The translations under genes were made by a program, and so were the position numbers. Below are positions 8,745 to 18,658 of a stretch of DNA of 64,000 nt, piece after piece. Origin of the DNA: Thiosulfatihalobacter marinus. GTDB taxonomy: Bacteria > Pseudomonadota > Alphaproteobacteria > Rhodobacterales > Rhodobacteraceae. Where the stretch lies: NCBI RefSeq assembly GCF_016019955.1, contig NZ_JAECRZ010000004.1, positions 1-64,000 on the forward strand, in the 5' to 3' direction. Positions within the stretch are counted from its first letter, which is position 1. The number at the start of each line of letters is the position of its first letter. The notes under the pieces are model-generated. The model saw nothing but the letters and a program-made list of their open reading frames with translations. It was not told the origin of the DNA and did not search any database.

Positions 8745-10241
8745 ATGACCCGCCCCATTTTTGAGGTATCCCCGAACACCTGGGAATTCCTGCGCGACCC
8801 GATGATCAAGCCTACCGGCTTTCGCGAATATGACGCGCGCTGGAAATTTCCGGACGAGATCAACCTGCCCGGCATGACAGCCCTCGGTCTTGGCCTGGGC
8901 ACCCAGATCCGGCGTCGCGGCATCGACCCGGTCATCGCCGTGGGCAACGATTACCGCGATTACTCCGTGGCCATCAAACAGGCGCTGATCCTGGGCCTGA
9001 TGCGTGCCGGTATCACCGTCAAGGATATCGGCCCGGCCCTCTCGCCCATGGCCTATTTCTCACAGTTTCACCTGGACGTACCAGCCGTCGCCATGGTCAC
9101 CGCCAGCCACAATCCGAATGGTTGGACCGGGGTGAAAATGGGCTTTGAACGCCCGCTTACCCATGGCCCCGACGAAATGGCCGAGCTGCGCGATATCGTG
9201 CTCAATGGCGACTTCGACGAAGCGCCCGGCGGCGCCTATGAATTCGCGCCAGGCGTGAAAGAGGCCTATATCGACGATCTGGTGGGCGATTTCCGCATGT
9301 CGCGCCCGCTCAAGGTGGTGTGCGCCACAGGCAACGGAACCGCCGCCGCCTTTGCACCCGAGATTTTCGAGCGCATCGGAGTCGAGGTTGTGCATTCCCA
9401 CACCGAACTCGATTACACGTTCCCCAACTACAATCCCAACCCCGAAGACATGCACATGCTGCATGACATGGCCGATACGCTTCGTGCCACCGGCGCCGAT
9501 CTTGCGCTGGGCTTTGACGGCGACGGCGATCGCTGCGGCGTGGTGGACGATGAAGGCGAAGAAATCTTTGCCGACAAGGTGGGCGTGATCATGGCCCGCG
9601 ACCTGTCCAGGATCTATCCCAACGCAACTTTCGTGGCCGACGTAAAATCAACCGGCCTTTTTGCCGCCGACCCGGTATTGCAGGCCAATGGTGTGACCGC
9701 CGATTACTGGAAGACCGGACACAGCCACATGAAACGCCGCGTCAAGGAAATCGGCGCCCTGGCGGGGTTCGAAAAATCCGGCCACTATTTCCTGGCCGAA
9801 CCAATCGGGCGCGGCTATGACTGCGGAATGCGTGTGGCGGTTGAGATCTGCAAGCTGATGGACCGAAACCCCGACAAATCCATGTCGGACCTGCGCAAGG
9901 CTCTGCCCAAGACATGGTCAACACCAACCATGTCACCCTATGCCGCCGATACCGAGAAATACGACATCCTTGAACGTCTGGTGGGTAAGCTGGTCGGCAT
10001 GCACGAAGCTGGCAAAGGCTTTGCCGGGCGCACCATCAAGGACGTAGTGACAGTCAACGGCGCGCGCGTGATCCTGGACAATGGCAGTTGGGGTCTTGTG
10101 CGGGCCTCATCCAACACCCCAAATCTGGTCGTGGTCTGCGAAAGCGCGGAAAGCGAGGCCGAAATGCGCGCCATTTTCGACGCCCTCAACGACGTGATCC
10201 GTACCGAGCCTGGCGTCGGTGAATACGACCAGACAATCTGA
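8745..10241 (+). CDS. Phosphomannomutase/phosphoglucomutase
   Basis: The 498-residue alpha-D-phosphohexomutase interconverts hexose 1- and 6-phosphates, supplying nucleotide sugars. The active serine lies in VTASHNPNGW, the Mg2+ loop is GFDGDGDRCG, the sugar-binding loop is FEKSGHYF and the phosphate-binding loop is RASSNTPN. All four domains are present. Start: the ATG at 8745 has AGAGAGA upstream. A TTG at 8718 is open but overlaps kdsA and lacks support. As last gene of the kpsT-kpsE-kdsA unit it probably makes precursors for the same surface polysaccharide. AlgC/ManB-type dual specificity is plausible but not proven. Confidence 0.88.
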   Translation: MTRPIFEVSPNTWEFLRDPMIKPTGFREYDARWKFPDEINLPGMTALGLGLGTQIRRRGIDPVIAVGNDYRDYSVAIKQALILGLMRAGITVKDIGPALSPMAYFSQFHLDVPAVAMVTASHNPNGWTGVKMGFERPLTHGPDEMAELRDIVLNGDFDEAPGGAYEFAPGVKEAYIDDLVGDFRMSRPLKVVCATGNGTAAAFAPEIFERIGVEVVHSHTELDYTFPNYNPNPEDMHMLHDMADTLRATGADLALGFDGDGDRCGVVDDEGEEIFADKVGVIMARDLSRIYPNATFVADVKSTGLFAADPVLQANGVTADYWKTGHSHMKRRVKEIGALAGFEKSGHYFLAEPIGRGYDCGMRVAVEICKLMDRNPDKSMSDLRKALPKTWSTPTMSPYAADTEKYDILERLVGKLVGMHEAGKGFAGRTIKDVVTVNGARVILDNGSWGLVRASSNTPNLVVVCESAESEAEMRAIFDALNDVIRTEPGVGEYDQTI

Positions 10242-10361
10242 AGCCGTTCAAAGCTCTCCCGCCCACCGGCATGGCATCGTGGATGCCACCCGATGGTTGG
10301 GCGTGGCTCGCGCTGCACGCGAGCCTTGGGGCTCCGCCCCGCCGCGGGCAAGCCCGCGACT

Positions 10362-10472
10362 CCCCGGGATATTTCAGGCCAAAAGAAGTGATGAAGCGCC
10401 CTGAGCCTTCTTTTGGCCCCAAATATCCCGGGGGTGAATTGGCCTGAAAGGCCAAGAGGGGGCAGCGCCCCC
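10362..10472. repeat. Intergenic two-hairpin elements, inverted pair (copies B1 and B2)
   Basis: Between convergent genes, one box runs rightward (10362-10388) and a second runs leftward (10407-10433), forming a long imperfect inverted repeat. Each reads CCCCGGGATATTT then GGCCAAAAGAAG. The leftward copy is followed by the same hairpins as copy A: GGCCT/AGGCC (10441-10453) and GGGGGC/GCCCCC (10458-10472). Together they could act as a bidirectional terminator. The whole non-coding gap is 10242-10481. Confidence 0.75.
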
Positions 10473-10481
10473 TTCACTTGG

Positions 10482-12494
10482 TCACGCGACCAATCCACGC
10501 CCCTTGAGCAGCGCCTCGATACCGGGCAAACGCCCTCGAAACCTCAAGTACAAGTCATCTGCTTCGACGGTTCCCCCCTTTGACAGGATATGTCCTTCCA
10601 AGGCGCGGGCAGTGTCAGAATCGAACGCGCTCCCAGCCTCTTCAAAAGCCGCAAACGCGTCGGCGTCCATCACTTCGGACCACATATAGCTGTAATAGCC
10701 CGACGAATACCCGTCGCCGGCGAAGACATGCGCGAAATGCGGCGTGGCATGGCGCATGGTGATCGCGTGGGGCATGTCCAGCGCCGTCAGAACCTCGTCC
10801 TGCCGTGCCATCGGATCAGCGGGGGCCGCGCGATCATGAAACGCCAGATCCACCAACGCCGAGGCCACATATTCCACCGTCTGAAAGCCCATGTCAAAAT
10901 TGGCCGCGCCCAACACCTTGTCCAGCATCGCCCTGGGCATCGGCGCGCCTGTATCCACATGAGTGGCGAATTTTGCCAACACCTCGGGCACCTCCAGCCA
11001 ATGTTCATATAGCTGGCTGGGCAGTTCCACGAAATCGCGCGCCACGGATGTTCCCGACACACTTTCATAGGTCACGTCCGACAGCATCTGATGCAGCGCA
11101 TGGCCAAATTCGTGAAACAGCGTGCGCGCATCGTCATAGCTCAGAAGCGCAGGATCGCCCTTTGCAAAATTGCAGATATTGATCACCACCGGCGCCTGTG
11201 ATTCGGGAAATTTCGCCTGCCCCCGCATCGCCGAGCACCACGCACCCGATCGTTTGGAGCCGCGCGCGAAATAATCCCCGATGAACACCGCCACGTGCCG
11301 CCCGTCCCGCGTCACCTCCCAGGCGCGGCAATCGGGGTGATACAACGCAACATCCAGCGGCGCGAACTCAAGCCCGAACAGCCGGTTGGCACAGTCAAAG
11401 GCCGCCTCGATCATGCGGTCCAGTTGAAGATATGGTTTCAACGCCGCCTCATCCAGATCATGCTCGGCCTTGCGCCGTTTCTCCGCATAATAGCGCCAGT
11501 CCCACGGCTCCAGCGGCCCGTTCACCCCATCATCTTGCAGCATCTGCGTCAGCACCGCGGCATCCGCCTCGGCCCGCGCGCGCGCCGGCTGCCATACCGC
11601 CATCAACAGGTCGCGCACGGCGCCCGGTGTCCTGGCCATTTCGGTTTCCAGCTTGTAGGCCGCGAAACTCTCATACCCAAGCAGCGCGGCCCGCTCCTGC
11701 CGCAGCGCCAGGATTTCCGCAGCGATCTCCCGGTTGTCGGTTTCCCCCCCGTTCGCACCACGCGCCGCCCAGGCCCGAAACGCCCGCTCGCGCAGATCCC
11801 GGCGCGGGGAAAACTGCAAGAAGGGCACGATCAGCGAGCGTGACAACGTCACGACCGGACCCATGGCGCCCTTGTCCTGCCCCGCTGTCCGTGCCGCCTG
11901 CACGACGAAATCGGGCAGACCTTCCAGATCAGTCTCAGACAGTTCCATGAACCAGTCGCGCTCATCCGCCAGAAGGTTCTGCGTGAACGCCGTGCCCAGC
12001 ACCGCCAGCCGCCCCTTGATCTCCTGCATCCGGGCATCCTCTGCCCCCGTCAGCGCCGCGCCCGCGCGCACGAACCCGCGATGGGTCAGCATCAGCACGC
12101 GGCGTTGCTCGTCGCTCAGATCCAGCCCGTCGCGCGCCGCCCAGACTGCCGCCACGCGGGCAAACAACGCCTTGTTGGAGGAAATCCCGGCCGAATGCTG
12201 CGCCAATCTGGGCGAGAACGCGCGCTGCAATGCCTCGCGATCCGGATTGCTGTCGGCTCCGGCAACAGTAAAAAACACCGACAACACCTTGTCCAGCTGC
12301 GCCCCCGCCCTCTCCAGCGCCTCGATCGTGTTGGCGAATGTCGGCGGCGCGCCAGCCCCGGCAATCGCCGCGATCTCGGCCTCGTGCGCGCTCAGCGCCT
12401 CTTCGAAGGCCGGGGCAAAATCCGCATCCGAAATCGCGTCGAACGGGGCAAGATGAAACGGCGTTGTCCACTCGGACAAAAGCGGGTTGGTCAT
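10482..12494 (-). CDS. M3-family oligopeptidase (Dcp/OpdA-like)
   Basis: The 670-residue zinc metallopeptidase degrades short peptides in the cytoplasm. The zinc-binding motif HEFGHALHQ sits near residue 460, with the third ligand expected downstream. The C-terminal signature YSSGYYSYMWSEVMDADAF is typical of dipeptidyl carboxypeptidase and oligopeptidase A. There is no signal peptide. AAAGGAGA stands before the ATG at 12494. The frame is open further upstream without support. The length is close to E. coli Dcp and PrlC. Which of the two activities applies cannot be told. It is divergent from the trans-sulfuration enzyme gene. Confidence 0.9.
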   Translation of the reverse strand: MTNPLLSEWTTPFHLAPFDAISDADFAPAFEEALSAHEAEIAAIAGAGAPPTFANTIEALERAGAQLDKVLSVFFTVAGADSNPDREALQRAFSPRLAQHSAGISSNKALFARVAAVWAARDGLDLSDEQRRVLMLTHRGFVRAGAALTGAEDARMQEIKGRLAVLGTAFTQNLLADERDWFMELSETDLEGLPDFVVQAARTAGQDKGAMGPVVTLSRSLIVPFLQFSPRRDLRERAFRAWAARGANGGETDNREIAAEILALRQERAALLGYESFAAYKLETEMARTPGAVRDLLMAVWQPARARAEADAAVLTQMLQDDGVNGPLEPWDWRYYAEKRRKAEHDLDEAALKPYLQLDRMIEAAFDCANRLFGLEFAPLDVALYHPDCRAWEVTRDGRHVAVFIGDYFARGSKRSGAWCSAMRGQAKFPESQAPVVINICNFAKGDPALLSYDDARTLFHEFGHALHQMLSDVTYESVSGTSVARDFVELPSQLYEHWLEVPEVLAKFATHVDTGAPMPRAMLDKVLGAANFDMGFQTVEYVASALVDLAFHDRAAPADPMARQDEVLTALDMPHAITMRHATPHFAHVFAGDGYSSGYYSYMWSEVMDADAFAAFEEAGSAFDSDTARALEGHILSKGGTVEADDLYLRFRGRLPGIEALLKGRGLVA

Positions 12495-12604
12495 GGGGCG
12501 TGTCTCCTTTGGCGCCAACCTAAGCACCGCACGCTCGCGCCGCAATCGGGCTTGCAATCTATCTTTGCCGCCCGCACCCTTTGGCGCGACAAACGGAGGA
12601 AACC

Positions 12605-13813
12605 ATGACCCACCGCAACAGCCCCAGGGGTGTGATGACCACCGCCATACATGCCGGGGAAGGCCCCGATGCGGCCACCGGGGCCTCGGCCCCGCCGCTG
12701 CACATGTCCTCGACCTTCGTCACCGATCAGGTGGCCGGGTTTTCCGCTCATGACCTGCAAGACAACAGCGCCTATCTTTATGCGCGCTGGGGCAATCCCA
12801 CCGTTCGGATGCTGGAACAGAAAATCGCCGCGCTGGAAGGCACGGCGGATTGTCTCTGTCTTGCTTCGGGCATGGCCGCGGCCACCGCGATTTTCCTCAC
12901 TTTCCTGTCGGCGGGCGATCACGTCATTGTCTCGGACGTGTCTTATGCGGGGGTTGCCGAGCTGGCCCGCGATACGCTGCCGCGTCTCGGGATCCGGGTG
13001 TCCACCGTGAACATGTCCGATCCCGCCGCCGTGGCCGCCGCGCTTCGGCCCGATACCCGGCTGATCCACACCGAAACCCCGGTCAATCCGATCGGGCGGC
13101 TGACCGATCTTGCCGCCATCGCCGCCCTGGCCCATGGCGCCGGGGCGCTGCTGTCGTGCGATGCCACCTTTGCCTCACCGCTCGGACAGGATTGCCGCGC
13201 GCTTGGGGTCGATCTGATCCTGCATTCCGTGACCAAGTATATCGGCGGGCATGGCGATGCCGTGGGCGGCGCGGTGGCCGGCAGCAATGAACTGATCGCC
13301 CGGATGCGCGGCGAGGCCGCCATCCACCATGGCGGCGTGATGTCACCGTTCAACGCGTGGCTGATCGCGCGCGGGCTGGCCACGCTGCCGCTGCGCATGA
13401 AAGCGCACGAGGCCGGGGCCAGCGCCGTGGCGGGCTGGCTCGAAACCCGCCCCGCCGTGACCCGCGTCATCTATCCCGGCCTGCCCAGCCACCCCCAGCA
13501 CGATCTGGCCCAACGCCAGATGCGCAACATGTCCGCCATGATCTCGTTCCAGGTGGGCAGCGCCGATCAGGGCGAAGCCCTGGCCCAGGCGATGATCGAA
13601 CGGCTGGAAACCATTCACTACGCGGTGTCTCTGGGCCATCACCGCAGCCTGATTTTCTGGATGGGCACCCGGGCGCTGATGGACACGTCCTTCCGGCTGG
13701 ACGGCGCTCAACTTGCCGATTACCGCGCCTATGCCGGGGACGGGATTTTCCGCCTGTCGGTGGGGCTTGAGGATGCCGAGGATCTGATCGCGGATCTGGG
13801 GCGCGTGCTTTAG
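12605..13813 (+). CDS. Cys/Met-metabolism PLP enzyme (cystathionine/methionine gamma-lyase family)
   Basis: The 402-residue PLP enzyme is of the trans-sulfuration family. The Schiff-base lysine lies in HSVTKYIGGHGD near residue 211, the substrate-loop tyrosine in YARWGNPT, and the cofactor-stacking tyrosine in SDVSYAGVAE. GLEDAEDLIADL at the C-terminus is the usual family ending. Possible reactions are cystathionine gamma-lyase, methionine gamma-lyase or O-acyl-homoserine sulfhydrylation. The first two look likeliest from the N-terminal TTAIHAGEGPD form, but sequence alone does not settle it. GGAGGAAACC gives a strong start at 12605. Its stop codon overlaps that of the ThiF-like gene coming from the other strand. 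Confidence 0.83.
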   Translation: MTHRNSPRGVMTTAIHAGEGPDAATGASAPPLHMSSTFVTDQVAGFSAHDLQDNSAYLYARWGNPTVRMLEQKIAALEGTADCLCLASGMAAATAIFLTFLSAGDHVIVSDVSYAGVAELARDTLPRLGIRVSTVNMSDPAAVAAALRPDTRLIHTETPVNPIGRLTDLAAIAALAHGAGALLSCDATFASPLGQDCRALGVDLILHSVTKYIGGHGDAVGGAVAGSNELIARMRGEAAIHHGGVMSPFNAWLIARGLATLPLRMKAHEAGASAVAGWLETRPAVTRVIYPGLPSHPQHDLAQRQMRNMSAMISFQVGSADQGEALAQAMIERLETIHYAVSLGHHRSLIFWMGTRALMDTSFRLDGAQLADYRAYAGDGIFRLSVGLEDAEDLIADLGRVL

Positions 13814-14865
13814 GCGCGGGTGTCCTCCCCGCATACCGGACAGTCCCCGCGCCGTTTCAGGGCGATCTTGCGGGTTTCGCTCCACAGCGCGTCATAGATC
13901 ATCATGTCGCCGCGCAGCGCCGCTCCGGCGCCGGTGATCACCTTGATCGCCTCCGCCGCCATCATTGTACCCACCACGCCCGGCAACGGGCCGATCACGC
14001 CCGCCTCGGCGCATCCGGGTGCCAGACCGGCCGCCGGGGCCTCGGGAAAAATGCACTGATAACAGGGCGTTCCACTGGCCGGGTCAAAGACGCTCAGTTG
14101 CCCCTCCCACTGGGACAACGCGCCCGAGATCAACGGCTTTCGCAGCGCCACGCAGGCGCGATTGACCAGATAGCGGGTTTCGAAATTGTCCGTGCCATCC
14201 AGCACCAGATCATAATCCGCGATCAACGTGACGGCGTCTTCCTCGCCCAGACGCCGCTGATAGGGCCTGACCTGGACAAACGGGTTTTGCGCCACCATCG
14301 CATCGCGCGCCGAAAACACCTTGGGCGTGCCGATCGCGTCGTCGCGGTGAATCACCTGCCGTTGCAGGTTGGAATTGTCCACCACGTCGTCATCCACGAT
14401 GCCGATCCTGCCCACCCCGGCGGCTGCCAGATACAACAAGGCGGGCGATCCAAGCCCCCCCGCGCCGATCACCAGAACCCTGGCGTCCTTGAGCCTTTTC
14501 TGCCCCAGCCCGCCAATCTCGCGCAGCACGATATGGCGCGCATAGCGGTTCAGTTCGGTGTCAGAGAAGGGGGCATCGCCCGGCTGTCCCGGCGATTGGT
14601 CCGGCGCGGGCACCCGCTTGCGCAGCCATCGCAAACCCTGCCGATAGCTCAGCACCAGCGCCACGGCGCCACCGATCATCAGCCACATCGCCAGACTGCC
14701 GCCCGTACCCTGTCGCAACGGGTTGGCCTCGGGCAGCACAAGCTGCATCCCCAACACCGCCACATAAAGCACACCGATCATCGACCAGCGCGCCGAATAC
14801 GGGGCCTTCATCATCGCACCAATGCCCCACAACAGACCGGCCAGCGCCAGAACAAGACCCATCAT
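13810..14865 (-). CDS. moeB: ThiF/MoeB/HesA-family adenylyltransferase with N-terminal membrane anchor
   Basis: The 351-residue protein has two parts. Residues 1-85 hold about three hydrophobic segments ([40 protein letters not shown]). Residues 100-350 form an E1-like domain that adenylates the C-terminus of a sulfur-carrier protein such as MoaD or ThiS. The ATP site [10 protein letters not shown], the DGTDNFETR stretch and two zinc CxxC pairs (CYQC, CPVC) are intact. A membrane-tethered version is unusual compared with soluble MoeB. The ATG overlaps the dut stop by four bases. Whether it serves molybdopterin or thiamine synthesis is open. Confidence 0.82.
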   Translation of the reverse strand: MMGLVLALAGLLWGIGAMMKAPYSARWSMIGVLYVAVLGMQLVLPEANPLRQGTGGSLAMWLMIGGAVALVLSYRQGLRWLRKRVPAPDQSPGQPGDAPFSDTELNRYARHIVLREIGGLGQKRLKDARVLVIGAGGLGSPALLYLAAAGVGRIGIVDDDVVDNSNLQRQVIHRDDAIGTPKVFSARDAMVAQNPFVQVRPYQRRLGEEDAVTLIADYDLVLDGTDNFETRYLVNRACVALRKPLISGALSQWEGQLSVFDPASGTPCYQCIFPEAPAAGLAPGCAEAGVIGPLPGVVGTMMAAEAIKVITGAGAALRGDMMIYDALWSETRKIALKRRGDCPVCGEDTRA

Positions 14866-15332
14866 TTCACCCCGGTCGATCCAAATCCGCCCACACCGCG
14901 CCCGGTATCGCCCAGCGCCCCGGCGATCTCGAACCGGCCCCGCACCACCGGCGCGACCACCAGCTGCGCCATACGCATCCCATGAGCGATCTCGAACGGA
15001 TCCCGTCCGGCATTCATCACGATCAGCCCCAGCGGCCCGCGATAATCGCTGTCGATGGTGCCCGGCGCGTTGGGCAACGTGATGCCATGTTTCAGCGCCA
15101 GCCCCGACCGGGGCCGCACCTGAACTTCGTAACCTTCAGGAATTTCAACACAAATCCCGGTCGGCACCAACACCCGCGCACCCGGCTCCAACACCACGCC
15201 GCCGCGCCGATCGGGCGGGAAATTGGCACGCACATCCGCCCCCGCAGCGCCCGGTGTCGCATAGTCGGGCAGCGGCACATCGCGGTCTGCCCCTTCCACC
15301 CAGCGCGCCCTGATCGTTACCGGCTCTGTCAT
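14862..15332 (-). CDS. dut: Deoxyuridine 5'-triphosphate nucleotidohydrolase (dUTPase)
   Basis: The 156-residue trimeric dUTPase hydrolyses dUTP to dUMP, keeping uracil out of DNA and feeding dTMP synthesis. All five family motifs are visible in order: [43 protein letters not shown] and [10 protein letters not shown]. The length is normal. It overlaps coaBC by four bases at its start and the ThiF-like gene by four bases at its end, so the three genes form a tight leftward operon. The coaBC-dut neighbourhood is common in proteobacteria. Confidence 0.96.
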   Translation of the reverse strand: MTEPVTIRARWVEGADRDVPLPDYATPGAAGADVRANFPPDRRGGVVLEPGARVLVPTGICVEIPEGYEVQVRPRSGLALKHGITLPNAPGTIDSDYRGPLGLIVMNAGRDPFEIAHGMRMAQLVVAPVVRGRFEIAGALGDTGRGVGGFGSTGVK

Positions 15333-16525
15333 GTTTCCAACGCCGCCGCGATCCGGCTGGCCAGGTGATGCGCCACCTCGTCCTTGCCCATGCGCGGCCA
15401 GCTTTCGGCCCCCGCATCGGAAATCAGCGTCACCGCGTTCTCTGTCCCGCCCATGATCCCGGTTTCCGGGCTGACATCATTTGCCACGATCCAGTCACAG
15501 CCCTTGCGCAGCCGCTTGGCCGTGGCGTGGGCGATCACATCGTCGGTTTCGGCGGCAAACCCCACCACCAATTGCGGCCGCCCGTCGCCCATCCGGCTTA
15601 CCATCGCCAGAATGTCGGGGTTCTCCGCAAATTCCAGCACGGGCATTTTTCCCTTGTCTTTCTTGATCTTGCTGCCGGACGCGCTGGCCACGCGCCAATC
15701 CGCCACCGCCGCCGCGAACACCGCCGCATCCACCGGCAAAACGCCCTGCACCGCCGCCAGCATCTCGGCTGCGGTCTGCACCTCCACCACATGTACCCCC
15801 TCGGGGCGGTCCGCCTCCGCCGGCCCGGTGACAAACACCACATCCGCCCCCATCACCGCCAGCGCCCGCGCGATCGCCGTGCCCTGCGCCCCGGACGAGC
15901 GGTTGGCGATATAGCGGACCGGGTCGATCGGCTCGTGCGTCGGGCCCGATGTCACCAACACCCGCCGCCCGGTCAGCGGCCCTTCGGCCAGCGCGGTTTC
16001 AATCGCCGCCACGATCTCCAGCGGTTCCGACATCCGCCCCGGCCCGAATTCACCGCAGGCCATGTCGCCCTCGTTCGGGCCAACCACCGCGATGCCGTCG
16101 CCGCGCAGCGTTGCCACGTTGCGCCGCGTTGCCGGATGCTCCCACATGCGCACATTCATCGCCGGCGCGATCAGAACCGGCGTGTCGGTCGCCAACAACA
16201 GCGTCGAGGCCAGATCATTGGCCAGCCCGTGCGCCATCTTGGCCATCAAATCCGCCGTCGCCGGCGCGACCACGATCAGATCGGCCGAGCGCGACAGCTG
16301 GATATGGCCCATCTCGGCCTCATCCGTCAGGTCGAACAGATCGCGATACACCTTTTCGCCCGCCAGCGACGACACCGCCAGCGGTGTCACGAATTCCTCT
16401 CCGGCACGGGTCAGCACCGGCGTCACCCAGGCGCCCCGCTCGCGCAGGCGCCGGATCATTTCCAGCGATTTATACGCGGCGATTCCGCCCCCAATGATCA
16501 GCAAAATCCGCTTGTCTGTCAGCAA
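15329..16525 (-). CDS. coaBC: Bifunctional phosphopantothenoylcysteine decarboxylase/phosphopantothenate-cysteine ligase
   Basis: The 398-residue enzyme performs two steps of coenzyme A synthesis. The N-terminal FMN domain (about 1-180) has the decarboxylase motif APAMNVRMW and the lid GEFGPGRM region. The C-terminal ligase domain starts near [14 protein letters not shown] and continues with VADWR and GFAAETDD. Translation appears to start at a TTG at 16525: GGAGG at 16534-16538 sits 8 bases before it and no ATG is placed suitably. It is first in the coaBC-dut-thiF operon. Dependence on a weak TTG start is an oddity but the ribosome site is strong. Confidence 0.94.
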   Translation of the reverse strand: MLTDKRILLIIGGGIAAYKSLEMIRRLRERGAWVTPVLTRAGEEFVTPLAVSSLAGEKVYRDLFDLTDEAEMGHIQLSRSADLIVVAPATADLMAKMAHGLANDLASTLLLATDTPVLIAPAMNVRMWEHPATRRNVATLRGDGIAVVGPNEGDMACGEFGPGRMSEPLEIVAAIETALAEGPLTGRRVLVTSGPTHEPIDPVRYIANRSSGAQGTAIARALAVMGADVVFVTGPAEADRPEGVHVVEVQTAAEMLAAVQGVLPVDAAVFAAAVADWRVASASGSKIKKDKGKMPVLEFAENPDILAMVSRMGDGRPQLVVGFAAETDDVIAHATAKRLRKGCDWIVANDVSPETGIMGGTENAVTLISDAGAESWPRMGKDEVAHHLASRIAAALET

Positions 16526-16595
16526 TTTGGCGCCCTCCGCAGCCGAACCGCCCCAAACTTAGGCCGCACGGGCGCGCGACACAAGCAAGCAAGCG

Positions 16596-17399
16596 TCAGC
16601 GAAAGGCGGCGCAGGGGTCTTCGCGCGCGACAGGGGGTGTCACGATCCAGGCATCATGGGGCTGTGGACCCTCTGGCGCCGCCTCCAGCTGTGCCACGGA
16701 CACAACATTCAGCCCCTCCGGCAACAGCGCCGGCATCCCCCAATCGGTGCGCGCATGGCCGTTGCCGGTGATCACCACCACCGGCCCGCCCGTGTCTTCC
16801 AGCGCCTGCACCACCGTGCGCGCCAGGGTCGCGTCCCGCAGCCTCTGGATCATCACCATGCCCGGCAGCATGTCTTCGGGCAACGCATCGCAATGCGCCG
16901 CCATCTGCAAGGCTTCCCGCTCTGCCTGTTGGGCGCCGGGCAAATCGCCCACCAGCCCGAACCGCGCCGCATCCGGGCCGAAACGCTCGGCCACCGCGCC
17001 GCTCTGCACAACCTCCCGCGCCACCGCGCGCGGCACCAGCCCGCCATAGATCGCCGCCCCGCCGCTGGCGGCAAATATCGGGTAATACATCGAAAAATCC
17101 GGCCAGCCGCTATTGGCCCAGTCCAGCGCCAAACCCAGTGCGTCCGCATCCGCCAAAAGGTCCGGCGTGATCAAACCTGCCTTTTCGGGCGTCAGCATCT
17201 CAAACACCACGGCCTTGGGGGCAAGCGCCCGCACCGCCGCGGCCTGGTTGGCGTGCTGAAAGCCATTGTCATGCAATTCCCCCAGCACGATCACATCCCG
17301 GTCGCCAAAAGAGGCCAGCGCCCCGGCGGAGATTTCCTGCGCCACCAGCGGCGCTGCGATCAGCGTGGCGATCACGGCAAGGGACAAATGATGCTTCAT
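16596..17399 (-). CDS. ChaN-like haem-binding uptake family protein
   Basis: The 267-residue exported protein has a clean signal peptide (residues 1-20, ending PLVAQ). The family motifs LGELHDNGFQH near residue 40 and GNGHARTDWGMP near 220 mark the ChaN/haem-binding uptake family (PF04187). Members are iron-regulated lipoproteins or periplasmic proteins that bind haem. No lipobox cysteine is present here, so this one is probably soluble in the periplasm. It is divergent from cobU and lies after the coaBC promoter region. The function in iron or haem handling is family knowledge, not shown in this window. Confidence 0.75.
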   Translation of the reverse strand: MKHHLSLAVIATLIAAPLVAQEISAGALASFGDRDVIVLGELHDNGFQHANQAAAVRALAPKAVVFEMLTPEKAGLITPDLLADADALGLALDWANSGWPDFSMYYPIFAASGGAAIYGGLVPRAVAREVVQSGAVAERFGPDAARFGLVGDLPGAQQAEREALQMAAHCDALPEDMLPGMVMIQRLRDATLARTVVQALEDTGGPVVVITGNGHARTDWGMPALLPEGLNVVSVAQLEAAPEGPQPHDAWIVTPPVAREDPCAAFR

Positions 17400-17503
17400 G
17401 GGTCATGAAATGGCACCAACGCGCCTCGGATTCAACCTGCCCACCTTGCGCTTGTGCCCGGATTTGCGCACATTTGCCGCCCGCAACCGGCCAGGGGGAA
17501 TCC

Positions 17504-18025
17504 ATGCTTGCAAAACTGTCCGTGATCCTTGGCGGCGCGGCCTCGGGCAAATCCGCCTTTGCCGAGTCGCTTGTCGTGCGGACCGGCGCGCCACGCGTCT
17601 ATATTGCCACGGCTCAGGCCTTCGACGCCGAAATGCACGACAAGATCGCCGCCCATCGCGCACAGCGCGGCGCGCGATGGCGCACGGTGGAAACCGCGCT
17701 CGCCGCCGCCGAGGCGCTGGACACGGTCGCCCCGACCGAGGTGGCGCTGCTGGATTGCGCCACCATGTGGCTGTCCAATCACCTCCTGGCCGAATCCGAT
17801 TTGGAACTGGAGGTCCGGAACCTGTTGCTGGCGCTGGACAATTGCCGTGGACGTGTTGTGGTGGTGTCCAACGAAGTCGGCCTTGACGTGGTGCCCGACA
17901 ACGCGCTCGCACGCCGGTTTCGCGACGCGCAGGGCAGGCTCAACCAACAGATCGCCGCGCGCGCCGATCTGGCCGTGCTGGTGGTGGCGGGGCTGCCGAT
18001 GCTGCTCAGCGGGGAACTGCCATGA
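17504..18025 (+). CDS. cobU: Adenosylcobinamide kinase/adenosylcobinamide-phosphate guanylyltransferase
   Basis: The 173-residue bifunctional enzyme phosphorylates adenosylcobinamide and activates it with GTP in the late steps of coenzyme B12 assembly. The P-loop GGAASGKSAFAE, the guanylylated-His region (IAAHRAQRG) and VSNEVGLDVVP are all present. AGGGGGAA lies before the ATG at 17504. An earlier ATG at 17405 would add an unlikely cysteine-rich extension. The stop overlaps the phosphatase gene by four bases. B12 is needed in this genome, for example by the ethylmalonyl-CoA mutase at 50829. No cobalamin riboswitch is recognisable upstream. Confidence 0.93.
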   Translation: MLAKLSVILGGAASGKSAFAESLVVRTGAPRVYIATAQAFDAEMHDKIAAHRAQRGARWRTVETALAAAEALDTVAPTEVALLDCATMWLSNHLLAESDLELEVRNLLLALDNCRGRVVVVSNEVGLDVVPDNALARRFRDAQGRLNQQIAARADLAVLVVAGLPMLLSGELP

Positions 18026-18600
18026 CCAATCTTTTTCTGGTGCGCCATGGCCCCACCCATGCCAAATCCATGGTCGGCTGGTCCGATCTGCCCGCTGATC
18101 TGTCCGACACCGGGGCGCTTGGGCGCCTGTCCGCGTTCCTGCCCGCAGACGCGCTTGTCATCAGTTCCGATCTCAGCCGCGCAACGGCCACCGCGGATGC
18201 CATTCAGGCCCACCGCCCCCGCCTGCCGCACGATCCGGCGTTGCGCGAAATCCATTTCGGCGACTGGGAACTGAGATCCTTTCGCGAAATCGAGGCCACG
18301 GATCCCGAACGCATCCGCGCCTATTGGGAAACCCCCGGCGATGTCCGCCCCCCCGGCGGCGAAAGCTGGCATGACACGGCCGCGCGCGTCAACCGCGCCA
18401 TCGACCGGCTGATCGCGGCCCATTGCGGGCGCAACATCGTTGTCGTGGCACATTTCGGCATGATCCTCACCCAGATCCAGCGGGCCGACAATCTTACCGC
18501 CGCCCAGGCCTTTTCCCACCGGATCGACAATCTCTCGGTCACAACCATTGCCATCCGCCCCGACGGCTGGGCGCTGGGCCATGTCAATCACAATCCGTGA
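18022..18600 (+). CDS. Histidine phosphatase family protein, possible alpha-ribazole phosphatase
   Basis: The 192-residue protein is of the phosphoglycerate-mutase-like histidine phosphatase superfamily. The catalytic LVRHGPTH is at residues 6-13, the acid residue lies in LREIHFGDWE and the second histidine in VVVAHFGM. Translational coupling to cobU suggests removal of phosphate from alpha-ribazole 5'-phosphate or adenosylcobalamin phosphate, the CobC role. That is contextual. Many phosphatases of this superfamily have other substrates. No signal peptide is present. Confidence 0.78.
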   Translation: MTNLFLVRHGPTHAKSMVGWSDLPADLSDTGALGRLSAFLPADALVISSDLSRATATADAIQAHRPRLPHDPALREIHFGDWELRSFREIEATDPERIRAYWETPGDVRPPGGESWHDTAARVNRAIDRLIAAHCGRNIVVVAHFGMILTQIQRADNLTAAQAFSHRIDNLSVTTIAIRPDGWALGHVNHNP

Positions 18601-18658
18601 TGGGCCCCGTCAAAAGCTTTCGTTTTGGCAATACATCAACCATCGCTAGGCTGGGATC

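Noticed and set aside
15365..16771. Long plus-strand frame opposite coaBC
   Set aside because: Arg/His-rich translation antisense to an intact coaBC; it is a coding shadow.
17400..17503. Cobalamin riboswitch before cobU
   Set aside because: The gap is short and none of the conserved B12-box words (such as GCCACTG) is visible.
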